From: Bacteroidota bacterium
GTDB lineage: Bacteria > Bacteroidota > Ignavibacteria > UBA10030
Assembly: GCA_003453835.1 (NCBI GenBank)
Contig: DMMN01000031.1
Coordinates: forward strand, 1 to 6,266
Direction of reading: 5' to 3'
DNA length: 6,266 nucleotides
A program made the translations under genes and the position numbers. The notes beneath the pieces are model-generated. The model saw nothing but the letters and a program-made list of their open reading frames with translations, did no database searches and was not told where the DNA came from. Shown here piece by piece: positions 1-6,266 of the stretch; within the stretch, counting starts at the first letter, position 1; each line of letters opens with the position of its first letter.

Positions 1-32
1 TACGGTTGTAAGGAAACATAAGTAGCAATCCA

Positions 33-1505
33 CTACGTTGGTGTGTTGTTCATCTTTTGTCGTGCGAGAATCTCGATTGTCCGGATCTTGTCCTTGTAAA
101 CGTCGTTCCGATTGGCCCGTTCGATGGAAAGCGCGGCGTCGGTATTTCCTTCCCACCGGCGGCAGAGATAGATCGGTTCATAGATGCGCCCGATTTGATA
201 CTCCCGTGACAGACGGAGCGCGACGGCGTAGTCTTCTCCGTAACTGACATTTGGCAGGAGAACCTGCCTGAGCAACGCCGTGGCAAACGCGCGAGGCGCG
301 CCCAATCCGTTGATGCGCAAGGCGTTGTTCCTTCCGTTGTCAGGCGTCCACTCTTTGTGGTCGATGATGCCGGGTGGGAGTTCCTCCAGATTCATGTTCA
401 CAAGCCTGTACGAGCCGATGACCATCGCGTAGTCTCCACTACGGAACGCGTCGAGGACCTTCTGCAGCGTCTCCGGCCCGCTGTAGATATCGTCGGAGTC
501 CAACTGCACGGCATATCGACCGCAATGTTCCGAGAGGATTCCTTCATTCCAACAACCGCCGATTCCAAGATCGTGACGCGTGGGGACGATGTGCTTCACC
601 CGTGCGTCGTTCGCTGCAAGTTCCTCAAGGACCTTCGTCGTCCCGTCGGAGGAGTGGTTGTCAACCACAATCACGTTGAAGCTTGCGTCGACCGTTTGCC
701 GGAGAACGCTCTGCACCGCGTCGCCGACCGTCCGTTCCCGATTCCTGACAGGAATGATCACGCTCGCCTCAACAGGAAACGTATCCCCCGACTTCGGCAC
801 GGGCTTGAACACGGGAGCGAGGTATGCACCAATGTTCTTGAGATGCCCGGTGGCGACGATTTCCATTTCCTTCTGGACTGCCTGGTTTCTTGGATCGACA
901 TAGTCGAACAGCTTCTCTCCCGTCTGCCGAAGATCCGATTCCACTTTCGTATAGAGGGACTCTTGAATATGAAAGAGCGGATGATCAACCGACACCTTTA
1001 GCCGGACATCGTACACTCCCGCAAAGCCCAGAGGTGGAACCTCACCAAGTTTCGTCAAGGCCGATCGTACTGCTCTCACAGAAAAGAAGAGCAGTGCCCC
1101 GAAGTCGAATCCATCCCGGATGCTTCCAAGCTGATAATCGTTCACCGGATGCTCGGACCGCGTTCCATTCTTTACCTCATAGTAATCCGAATAGCAGAGT
1201 CCTGCCCCTGTCTGTTCAGCGACCGCGACGAATCGCTCGAGCGCTGCCTGCCCGAGCTGAATCTCTTGCGATTGGTTGATGAAGAGAAGGTAGTCGGTAG
1301 ACGTCTTCGAGCGCAGTTGGCCGAGGGCTTGCCCGGAGGCCGGCGTCCCGGATACGATACCTTCGCACTTACGGATCGATCCCGTATATTGGCCGTTGTG
1401 GATGATGAAGATCTTCTCCACCAGCGGCGAATCAACAAACTGCCTCAGGGTAGATTCGAATTGCGGAAGGGGTGTGAAGGGGAGCGAGACGGTGATGTTG
1501 CTCAT
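33..1505 (-). CDS. Two-domain family 2 glycosyltransferase with a degenerate N-terminal GT-A-like half
   Basis: This 490-residue protein is probably a cytoplasmic glycosyltransferase that moves a sugar from a nucleotide-sugar donor onto a glycan or lipid-linked acceptor; the substrate cannot be read from sequence. The C-terminal half (about residues 246-450) is a typical GT2 GT-A domain. It opens with [14 protein letters not shown], followed by [12 protein letters not shown] (278-289), the metal-binding DSDD at 336-339 and a GEDY at 423-426 that fits the catalytic-base motif. The first 235 residues resemble another GT-A fold (NGQ near 37-39, [11 protein letters not shown] at 72-82, YSDYYEV at 105-111), but the acidic DXD position reads NQSQ, so this half is probably not catalytic. 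There is no signal peptide or membrane segment. The ATG at 1505 has no convincing Shine-Dalgarno. The gene lies 214 bases downstream of the sugar-kinase gene on the same strand. Confidence is high for the family and low for the exact role. Confidence 0.9.
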   Translation of the reverse strand: MSNITVSLPFTPLPQFESTLRQFVDSPLVEKIFIIHNGQYTGSIRKCEGIVSGTPASGQALGQLRSKTSTDYLLFINQSQEIQLGQAALERFVAVAEQTGAGLCYSDYYEVKNGTRSEHPVNDYQLGSIRDGFDFGALLFFSVRAVRSALTKLGEVPPLGFAGVYDVRLKVSVDHPLFHIQESLYTKVESDLRQTGEKLFDYVDPRNQAVQKEMEIVATGHLKNIGAYLAPVFKPVPKSGDTFPVEASVIIPVRNRERTVGDAVQSVLRQTVDASFNVIVVDNHSSDGTTKVLEELAANDARVKHIVPTRHDLGIGGCWNEGILSEHCGRYAVQLDSDDIYSGPETLQKVLDAFRSGDYAMVIGSYRLVNMNLEELPPGIIDHKEWTPDNGRNNALRINGLGAPRAFATALLRQVLLPNVSYGEDYAVALRLSREYQIGRIYEPIYLCRRWEGNTDAALSIERANRNDVYKDKIRTIEILARQKMNNTPT

Positions 1506-1554
1506 GATCTGTTCTTGATTGGTGACTGCTCAGCGAAAGAAAGAATAAGAATCA

Positions 1555-1746
1555 GTAACTACTCACCTTGACCTAAGGCCCACTAAACACGCGAATTACA
1601 CGAACGCTAAAAACGATCACAGAACTCCTTTATGCTGAAACAAATCATTTCGCGTTTTCCGTGCCTGCCCCGACAATTTTCCGGTCGGGGTCTTTCGTGG
1701 GCTGAATAATTTCCTTTCTTTAGAAGATTTTTGGCTGAGTAGTTAC
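1555..1746. repeat. Nested inverted repeats between the kinase and glycosyltransferase genes
   Basis: An 11-base perfect inverted repeat pairs GTAACTACTCA (1555-1565) with TGAGTAGTTAC (1736-1746). Inside it lies a 13-base imperfect pair: GCCCACTAAACAC (1578-1590) matches the reverse complement of 1690-1702 (GCCCACGAAAGAC) at 11 of 13 positions. A third pair is ACGCGAA (1589-1595) with TTCGCGT (1649-1655), and a 7-bp GC-rich hairpin sits at 1668-1690. The outer right arm lies in the last codons of the kinase gene; all the rest is intergenic. The segment has no open reading frame of note. It could be a small non-autonomous element (MITE or REP type), or an RNA structure in the minus-strand transcript. 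No target-site duplication is obvious. The repeats are seen directly; their nature is inferred. Confidence 0.55.
1668..1695 (+). terminator. GC-rich hairpin with short T-run (possible terminator)
   Basis: CCCCGAC (1668-1674) and GTCGGGG (1684-1690) form a perfect 7-bp stem around a 9-base loop, followed on the plus strand by TCTTT. The stem is strong but the T-run is short. Both flanking genes run on the minus strand, where the hairpin is followed by CAGGCACGG rather than a T-run. It would therefore be a good Rho-independent terminator only for plus-strand transcripts. It may instead belong to the repeat element around it, or attenuate the minus-strand transcript after the kinase gene. Confidence 0.35.
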
Positions 1747-2688
1747 CTTGATTGATTGAATTGCCAGAAGGACGGCTCCGTAGGCGGGAGGCGACTCTGG
1801 AGCGATGATCGAGATCTGCGGCATGGAGAACGTGATCTTGTGCTTCAAAACCGTCGATAAGACGCTTTCGGAAGTGATCACGCTGCCGATGAGAGCAAGC
1901 GGGACTTTCTGACGAGCGCCCGTAGATTTCTCGATCTTCAGCAGCAGAGCGCGGACGTGTTCAGAAAGCTCAAAGGTCGCTCTGTTCAGAATCCGAGCCG
2001 CCTCGACATCATCTTTCTCCGCCGCCTGGATGACCAGCGGTGTCACTGCGGCGATGTCGAACCCGTCTCGATAAACGGCATTGATGAGTTCTTCCTGGGT
2101 GGAGAGGTCGAACTTCCTCGCGATAAGATCGGTGATGAGAGTCTTCTTTCCCCGTCCGTCCAGGTGTTTCGTCACGGCATTAAGCGCCTCCCTCGCAATG
2201 GCATAGCCGCTTCCTTCGTCGCCGAGGATTCTTCCCCATCCCCCCACGCGATGAACATTCCCCTCCGGATCTTTTCCAAATGCAATGGAGCCGGTTCCGG
2301 CGATGAGTATGATTCCCGCCTTCCCTTTGAACGCTCCCTCAAGAGCGATGCGGGCATCGCTTTCGATAACGATGTCCTTCAGCTTGACCTTTTTCTTCTT
2401 CGCGTGCTCGACCAGCCCATCCCTCATGCGTTGCTGGTCACCCGCTCTCCCGGCCCCCGTTAATCCCGCAGCGATCGATTGGACATCGTCCATTGAGCAC
2501 CCGACCTGGCTGCAGCACGCTTCGGCAAGCTCGAAAAGAACGCCGGCGGCTTTCTCGACGCCGATGATTTGAAAGTTCGACGCTCCACCGTTTTCTTCGG
2601 CGAGCACAGTGCCTTTGAGATCGGCAAGGATTGCTGCCGTCTTGGTGCCGCCGCCATCCATTCCTATGACGTATTGTCTTTTCGGCAT
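1720..2688 (-). CDS. BadF/BadG/BcrA/BcrD-type ATPase, probable N-acetylglucosamine-kinase-like sugar kinase
   Basis: This 322-residue protein belongs to the ASKHA (actin/hexokinase) fold and probably phosphorylates an amino sugar such as N-acetylglucosamine or glucosamine with ATP in the cytoplasm. The phosphate-1 loop is GMDGGGTKT (9-17). A candidate catalytic Asp lies at 111 in ESDARIALEG, the phosphate-2 loop is AGTGSIAFG (130-138), and GGWGRILGDEGSG (149-161) is highly typical of GlcNAc kinases. PLALIGSV (263-270) fits the adenosine site, and PAYGAVLLA near 301-309 fits the C-terminal family signature. Its three cysteines (58, 59, 64) all lie near the N-terminus and do not resemble the paired iron-sulfur ligands of dehydratase activators such as HgdC, which argues for a kinase. 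The length is normal for the family. The ATG at 2688 follows an AT-rich leader with no Shine-Dalgarno. The gene diverges from the amidase gene and precedes the glycosyltransferase on the same strand. The exact sugar is unknown. Confidence 0.88.
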   Translation of the reverse strand: MPKRQYVIGMDGGGTKTAAILADLKGTVLAEENGGASNFQIIGVEKAAGVLFELAEACCSQVGCSMDDVQSIAAGLTGAGRAGDQQRMRDGLVEHAKKKKVKLKDIVIESDARIALEGAFKGKAGIILIAGTGSIAFGKDPEGNVHRVGGWGRILGDEGSGYAIAREALNAVTKHLDGRGKKTLITDLIARKFDLSTQEELINAVYRDGFDIAAVTPLVIQAAEKDDVEAARILNRATFELSEHVRALLLKIEKSTGARQKVPLALIGSVITSESVLSTVLKHKITFSMPQISIIAPESPPAYGAVLLAIQSIKVTTQPKIF

Positions 2689-2700
2689 AAAAAATTCACG

Positions 2701-2731
2701 AGAAAGTAGCCATTATTGGAGGGAAAAGCAA
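2701..2731 (-). promoter_or_regulatory. Candidate promoter for the sugar-kinase gene
   Basis: Read on the minus strand, TTGC (complement of 2728-2731) is followed after 19 bases by TACTTTCT (complement of 2701-2708). This partly matches the Bacteroidota-type TTTG / TAnnTTTG promoter. It ends only 12 bases before the start codon, so the leader would be very short. The match is weak and this is offered only as a candidate. Confidence 0.2.
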
Positions 2732-2786
2732 GGTGAGCTCTGCAAGAAGAATCGTCTGATGCCGAAGGGGGCGACGCGGTTCTGAA

Positions 2787-2818
2787 TTTGAAATTGAAAA
2801 CTTAAGATCGTAGCTTGA
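2787..2818 (+). promoter_or_regulatory. Candidate promoter for the amidase gene
   Basis: TTTG (2787-2790) is followed after 20 bases by TAGCTTGA (2811-2818). The spacing and partial sequence match the Bacteroidota-type TTTG / TAnnTTTG promoter, and the site lies about 65 bases before the amidase start. Two overlapping TTGAAA strings (2788-2799) could serve as a sigma-70 -35 box, but no good TATAAT follows at 17 bases. The 196-base divergent region 2689-2884 holds no other structure I can support. Confidence 0.25.
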
Positions 2819-2867
2819 ATCGGTTTTGTCCGCCACGGACGCTCGATCTTCGTCTACCATTCGCAAG

Positions 2868-2872
2868 AGGAG
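2868..2872 (+). promoter_or_regulatory. Ribosome binding site of the amidase gene
   Basis: AGGAG lies 12 bases before the ATG at 2885, a slightly long spacing. The internal ATG at 2924, directly before the twin-arginine motif, is preceded only by GGG touching the start codon, so 2885 is the better choice. Confidence 0.5.
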
Positions 2873-2884
2873 AACGACAACAGA

Positions 2885-4543
2885 ATGAGAAGCAAGAAAA
2901 ACGACTCACCGAAACGATCCGGGATGAAGCGGAGAGACTTTCTGCAGGTTGGCATGCTTGGAGGCGCGGCAGTTCTTGCAGGCCCCGCGTTGCGCGTCTC
3001 AACATCGGAAGAAAAGCCTCACCCTTCTTCTGCTCCATTCGAGTTGGAGGAAGTAACGATCCCACAACTTCAGGAAGGAATGAAGAACGGCAAATACACC
3101 TCACGCTCCATTTCGGAACTGTACCTTGCCCGCATCGACGCGATCGACAAGCGCGGCCCTTCGGTCAATTCCATCATCGAACTCAATCCGGATGCGCTCG
3201 CAATTGCCGATGCTCTCGACAAAGAACGCCAGGCAAAGGGTGCACGAGGACCGCTCCATGGGATTCCTCTTCTGCTCAAGGATAACATCGACACGGCAGA
3301 TAGGATGAGCACGTCGGCAGGATCGCTCGCCCTTGCCGGCTCGATTGCCGCAAGAGATTCCTTCGTCGCTCGCCGCTTGCGTAAGGCGGGAGCCGTCATC
3401 CTCGGCAAGACGAATCTCAGCGAGTGGGCAAACTTCCGTTCGACACATTCCACCAGCGGGTGGAGCGGTCGGGGCGGGCAGACGAAGAATCCATATGCTC
3501 TTGACCGCAATCCCTGCGGATCCAGCTCGGGATCGGGCGTGGCTGTGTCGGCAAACTTGTGCGCGGTGGCGGTCGGGACAGAGACCGACGGATCGATCGT
3601 TTGTCCTTCCTGTTCAAACGGCATCGTCGGGATCAAGCCGACGCTTGGTCTCGTGAGTCGCTCTGGCATCATTCCGATCGCGCACAGTCAGGACACGGCC
3701 GGACCGATGACGCGCACCGTCACTGATGCCGCCATCTTGCTCGGCGCGCTGGCGGGGGTGGACCCGAACGATGCAGCGACGAAAGCGGGCGGCGGCAGGT
3801 TGCACACCGACTACACGAAGTTCCTCGATCCGAATGGCCTGAAGGGGGCACGGATTGGAGTGGCGCGCAAGTTCTTCGGATTCAACGACGAAGTCGATAA
3901 ACTGATGAGCGATGCAATCGACTCGATGAAGCACGTTGGAGCCGTCATCGTCGATCCCGCCGACATTCCGACGCAGGGGAAGTTTGACGACTCTGAATTC
4001 GAAGTACTCCTGTTTGAGTTCAAAGCCGATCTCAACAAATATCTTTCGGGATTGGGAGCGAATGTGAAAGCCCGGAGCTTGAAGGATCTGATCGAGTATA
4101 ACGAAACCAACCGCGCCACAGAGATGCCGTTCTTTGGTCAGGAGATTTTCCTTAAGGCCGAGGCCAAGGGTCCGCTCACGAGTCGGGAGTACAAGATGGC
4201 CCTGGCGAAGAATCTCCGGCTGTCTCGCAGCGAGGGATTCGACGCAGTGATGAACAAGCGGAAGCTCGACGCGATGATCGCTCCGACAGGGGGGCCGGCC
4301 TGGACGACCGATCTGTTGAATGGTGATCATTTCACGGGAGGGAGTTCCAGTCCCGCCGCGGTTGCCGGATATCCGAACATCAACGTGCCGGTCGGGTTCA
4401 TCCATGGTTTGCCGGTTGGGATTTCGTTTTTCGGAAGGGCGTGGAGCGAGCCAACACTTATCAAGCTGGCGTTCGCGTATGAACAGGCTACAAAGTTTCG
4501 AAAGCCGCCGCAGTTTCTGCCGACGGCGAACTTGAGATCGTAA
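2885..4543 (+). CDS. Tat-exported amidase-signature-family amidase (peptide-amidase-like)
   Basis: This 552-residue amidase-signature enzyme hydrolyses carboxamide bonds by a Ser-cisSer-Lys triad. The triad is visible as Lys132 (LLLKDNID), Ser213 (CGSSSGSG) and nucleophile Ser237 (GTETDGSIV); the 24-residue spacing between the serines matches known family members. The N-terminus carries a twin-arginine signal, KRRDFLQ at 15-21, then a hydrophobic stretch (GMLGGAAVLAGPAL, 23-36), so it is probably exported folded to the periplasm or outside. The core motif resembles bacterial peptide amidases (C-terminal deamidation of peptides) more than GatA. There are no GatB/GatC neighbours, and export rules out a tRNA amidotransferase role. 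All four cysteines (211, 226, 240, 243) lie around the active site, including a C-P-S-C. The gene diverges from the kinase gene and sits 134 bases before the TlpA-like gene; that gap (4544-4677) shows no strong terminator. The true substrate is unknown. Confidence 0.92.
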   Translation: MRSKKNDSPKRSGMKRRDFLQVGMLGGAAVLAGPALRVSTSEEKPHPSSAPFELEEVTIPQLQEGMKNGKYTSRSISELYLARIDAIDKRGPSVNSIIELNPDALAIADALDKERQAKGARGPLHGIPLLLKDNIDTADRMSTSAGSLALAGSIAARDSFVARRLRKAGAVILGKTNLSEWANFRSTHSTSGWSGRGGQTKNPYALDRNPCGSSSGSGVAVSANLCAVAVGTETDGSIVCPSCSNGIVGIKPTLGLVSRSGIIPIAHSQDTAGPMTRTVTDAAILLGALAGVDPNDAATKAGGGRLHTDYTKFLDPNGLKGARIGVARKFFGFNDEVDKLMSDAIDSMKHVGAVIVDPADIPTQGKFDDSEFEVLLFEFKADLNKYLSGLGANVKARSLKDLIEYNETNRATEMPFFGQEIFLKAEAKGPLTSREYKMALAKNLRLSRSEGFDAVMNKRKLDAMIAPTGGPAWTTDLLNGDHFTGGSSSPAAVAGYPNINVPVGFIHGLPVGISFFGRAWSEPTLIKLAFAYEQATKFRKPPQFLPTANLRS

Positions 4544-4665
4544 TTCGTTTTTCAGATGATGAAACCTTCTCGGGTCTCGCGGGGTTTACTACAAGCGGGA
4601 CTTCCGGTGAACAACCGAGAGTTTCGCTGTGACTTAGCGTTGTATTTGATTTTCCCACATCTATC

Positions 4666-4671
4666 GAGGAG
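4666..4671 (+). promoter_or_regulatory. Ribosome binding site deciding the start of the TlpA-like gene
   Basis: GAGGAG ends 6 bases before the ATG at 4678, an ideal spacing. A TTG codon directly in front (4675) would give a spacing of only 3 bases, so ATG 4678 is preferred. Confidence 0.75.
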
Positions 4672-4677
4672 TATTTG

Positions 4678-5160
4678 ATGAGATACCGTCTGACAGTTAT
4701 TCTGACCATGCTCGTACTCGCTGCGACCGTGATCGGAGCTCATGCACAATCGAAGAAGGCGCCGAACTTCGCTCTGAAGACCGCCGATGGCAAGACGCTT
4801 GAGCTTGGAAAGCTGAAAGGAAAAGTGGTGTTGATAAATTTCTGGGCTACGTGGTGCGGGCCGTGCAGAAGGGAGATTCCGGATTTCATCGAAGTATACA
4901 ACAAGAACAAGGCGAGGGGATTCGAGATCGTCGGCATCGCGCTCGATGATGACGGCTGGTCGATTGTCCGACCGTTCGTGAAGAAACTCAACATCAATTA
5001 TCCTGTTGTCGTCGGCGACAACGACCTTGTCACGGCCTACGGAGGATTTGATGTCATCCCCACGACCTTCCTCGTTGATAAGAGCGGAACGATCGTCAGC
5101 CGGCACACCGGCGTCATGACGAAGGCACAACTCGAATCGCTCCTTAAGAATCTTTTGTAA
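4678..5160 (+). CDS. Exported TlpA/ResA-like thiol-disulfide oxidoreductase
   Basis: This 160-residue thioredoxin-fold protein probably reduces disulfides in exported proteins, for example in cytochrome c maturation or oxidative-stress repair. It starts with a Sec signal peptide (RYRLTVILTMLVLAATVIGAHA, cleavage likely after residue 23). It has no lipobox cysteine, so it should be soluble in the periplasm. The mature part opens with the AhpC/TSA-Redoxin-like APNFALKTADGK, followed by VVLINFWATW and the active site WCGPC (Cys60, Cys63). The cis-proline loop DVIPTTF has Pro128. The family-typical extra beta-alpha insertion (GFEIVGIALDDDGWSIVRPFV) separates it from plain thioredoxin. It is followed after a short gap by the DsbD gene, which makes DsbD its likely electron donor. 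The length is normal for single-domain TlpA-like proteins. The physiological client is unknown. Confidence 0.93.
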   Translation: MRYRLTVILTMLVLAATVIGAHAQSKKAPNFALKTADGKTLELGKLKGKVVLINFWATWCGPCRREIPDFIEVYNKNKARGFEIVGIALDDDGWSIVRPFVKKLNINYPVVVGDNDLVTAYGGFDVIPTTFLVDKSGTIVSRHTGVMTKAQLESLLKNLL

Positions 5161-5188
5161 CAAAGAGATCCGTTCACGATGCGAACTT

Positions 5189-5193
5189 GGAGG
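5189..5193 (+). promoter_or_regulatory. Ribosome binding site of the DsbD gene
   Basis: GGAGG lies 12 bases before ATG 5206. The in-frame ATG at 5179 has only a weak GAGA-type site about 10 bases upstream. The strong GGAGG, and the compact signal peptide that starts at 5206, favour the later start, though the spacing is somewhat long. Confidence 0.45.
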
Positions 5194-5205
5194 AAGAATC
5201 CGTCC

Positions 5206-6266
5206 ATGCCAAGATTCAAGTTTTCGATGCTGGGCGTCATTGGATTCATGCTCATGACAATCCCCGCTCACGTGTTTGCGTTCCAGGGATTCGGCGGGGG
5301 AAACTCGAGCGCGGGAAAAGTCCGTACGGAATCGAAGCTCTCCGTTGATCGAGCCCCTGCGGGCTCGTCGTTCAAGGTCGCGATTGTGCTGGACATCGCG
5401 GAAGGCTGGCACATCAACTCCAATACGCCAACGCATGATTACCTCATCGGGACGGTGCTTGAGTTGCAGCCGAAGGAAGGGATCATCCTTGCCGATCTTC
5501 GATACCCGAAAGGCGAGGACGTCAAATTCGACTTCTCAGAGGATGCGCTCAACGTGTACGAAGGCAACACAAAGATCTTCCTCACCCTAAAGCTCTCGAA
5601 CAAGTTCGCGCCCGGGAAGGACACACTTTGGGCAACGCTGCGCGTTCAAGCCTGTAACAACGAGATTTGCCTCGCGCCGTCTTCCATCGAGATTCTCATT
5701 CCGATCGAAGTCGTGGCGGCGGGTGAACAATCGACCCCCATCAACGAAGAAGTCTTTTCCACGTATGTCAATCAAGGAAGCGTCTCCCCTCCCGGCTCTT
5801 CAACAGACCTCGGTGAGCTTTTCTCCGAGCAGGGGACATTCGCGGCATTCCTCGCGATCTTTCTGGTCGGCCTGGCGCTCAATCTGACGCCGTGCGTCTA
5901 TCCGATGATGTCGGTGACCGTCTCCTTATTCGGCTCACAAACCGAAACGAACACTGCAAGGGTCTTTCTCAAAGCTCTCATTTACGTCATCGGTATCGCG
6001 ACAATGTATACCGTGTTAGGCGTGAGCGCGGCTCTAAGCGGAGGGCTCTTCGGTAGCTGGCTGCAGAGTCCCTGGGTCCTCGGCGGAATCGGCGCGTTGC
6101 TGATCGGATTGGCGCTGAGCAGCTTCGGACTGTATCAGATTCAGATGCCGTATTGGCTCACGAGCAGGCTCGGCGGAACCACCGGCACGGGCCTCATCAG
6201 TCTTTACATTTCAGGTTTAGTCGTTGGAGTATTTGCGGCTCCGTGTATCGGTCCGCCGGTGATCGC
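5206..6266 (+). CDS. dsbD: DsbD-type thiol:disulfide interchange protein (3' end beyond the window)
   Basis: The reading frame stays open to the window edge, giving 353 residues of a longer protein. DsbD takes electrons from cytoplasmic thioredoxin and passes them across the inner membrane to periplasmic reductases. A Sec signal peptide (residues 1-25, ending AHVFA) leads into a periplasmic DsbD-alpha domain (about 45-168) with the pair Cys150/Cys155 in QACNNEICLAP. A linker follows, then the transmembrane domain: helix 1 at about 211-229 ending in LNLTPCVYPM (Cys230), further helices near 255-275 and 291-310, and helix 4 near 328-350 with AAPCIGPP (Cys347). The 117-residue spacing of the membrane cysteines is close to the 122 of E. 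coli DsbD (Cys163, Cys285). The remaining helices and the expected C-terminal thioredoxin domain lie outside the window. The start could also be ATG 5179, adding nine residues. It is probably co-transcribed with the TlpA-like gene. Confidence 0.93.
   Translation, partial: MPRFKFSMLGVIGFMLMTIPAHVFAFQGFGGGNSSAGKVRTESKLSVDRAPAGSSFKVAIVLDIAEGWHINSNTPTHDYLIGTVLELQPKEGIILADLRYPKGEDVKFDFSEDALNVYEGNTKIFLTLKLSNKFAPGKDTLWATLRVQACNNEICLAPSSIEILIPIEVVAAGEQSTPINEEVFSTYVNQGSVSPPGSSTDLGELFSEQGTFAAFLAIFLVGLALNLTPCVYPMMSVTVSLFGSQTETNTARVFLKALIYVIGIATMYTVLGVSAALSGGLFGSWLQSPWVLGGIGALLIGLALSSFGLYQIQMPYWLTSRLGGTTGTGLISLYISGLVVGVFAAPCIGPPVI

Noticed and set aside
1..32. Sequence downstream of the glycosyltransferase stop
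   Set aside because: It is too short to judge, with no terminator or gene end visible.
357..1001. A 214-codon plus-strand open frame opposite the glycosyltransferase
   Set aside because: The minus-strand frame carries clear GT2 motifs, while this frame shows none and has no ribosome site.
1720..2688. Assignment of the BadF-type protein as an iron-sulfur dehydratase activator
   Set aside because: The family name covers such activators, but the cysteines are not in the ligand positions, no dehydratase subunit genes are nearby, and the GGWGRILGDEGSG motif fits GlcNAc-type kinases.
3614..4405. A 263-codon minus-strand open frame inside the amidase gene
   Set aside because: It lies fully opposite the conserved amidase coding sequence and has no family signature.
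4562..4587. AAACC / GGTTT pairing after the amidase gene as a terminator
   Set aside because: There are only 5 weak base pairs around a 16-base loop with no T-run, so I do not call a terminator here.
4642..4679. Direct repeat GTATTTGAT at 4642-4650 and 4671-4679 before the TlpA-like gene
   Set aside because: It is nine bases of AT-rich sequence in two copies only, and the second overlaps the start codon; chance is a sufficient explanation.
4552..5436. A 294-codon minus-strand open frame opposite the TlpA-like and DsbD genes
   Set aside because: It overlaps two strongly recognised genes on the other strand, its translation is rich in Arg/His/Ser with no recognisable motif, and it is best explained as an antisense shadow.

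Overview
This is a 6.3 kb piece of a bacterial chromosome with ordinary gene density. It holds five protein-coding genes and no RNA gene, CRISPR array, insertion-sequence transposase or phage gene that I can see. GC content is middling (roughly 50-55% by eye). The two minus-strand genes lack a clear Shine-Dalgarno and have AT-rich leaders, and two promoter-like strings resemble the TTTG / TAnnTTTG type. With the gene content (a BadF-type sugar kinase, a Tat-exported amidase, a TlpA-DsbD pair), this suggests the Bacteroidota/Chlorobiota/Ignavibacteriota group. That assignment is an inference and only tentative.

Layout. On the minus strand (33-2688) there is a two-domain family 2 glycosyltransferase, and upstream of it a BadF/BadG-type ATPase that looks like an N-acetylglucosamine-kinase-type sugar kinase. 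The 214-base gap between them holds nested inverted repeats and a GC-rich hairpin. A 196-base divergent region (2689-2884) separates this pair from the plus-strand genes. On the plus strand there is a Tat-exported amidase-signature enzyme (2885-4543), then a Sec-exported TlpA-like thioredoxin (4678-5160). Last comes the first part of a DsbD-type transmembrane thiol reductase (5206 to the window edge, cut by the end of the window).

How they fit together. The TlpA-like protein and DsbD very probably form one operon. DsbD carries reducing power from cytoplasmic thioredoxin across the membrane, and the TlpA-like protein is a likely recipient that reduces periplasmic targets. The amidase lies 134 bases upstream on the same strand. 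All four of its cysteines, including a CxxC pair, cluster around the catalytic serines, which raises the untested idea that it is a client of the redox pair. The glycosyltransferase and sugar kinase suggest surface-polysaccharide or amino-sugar metabolism, without a specific pathway.

I did not find a clearly new biological system. The items most worth a second look are the nested inverted-repeat block at 1555-1746, the degenerate N-terminal half of the glycosyltransferase, and the cysteine cluster in the amidase.
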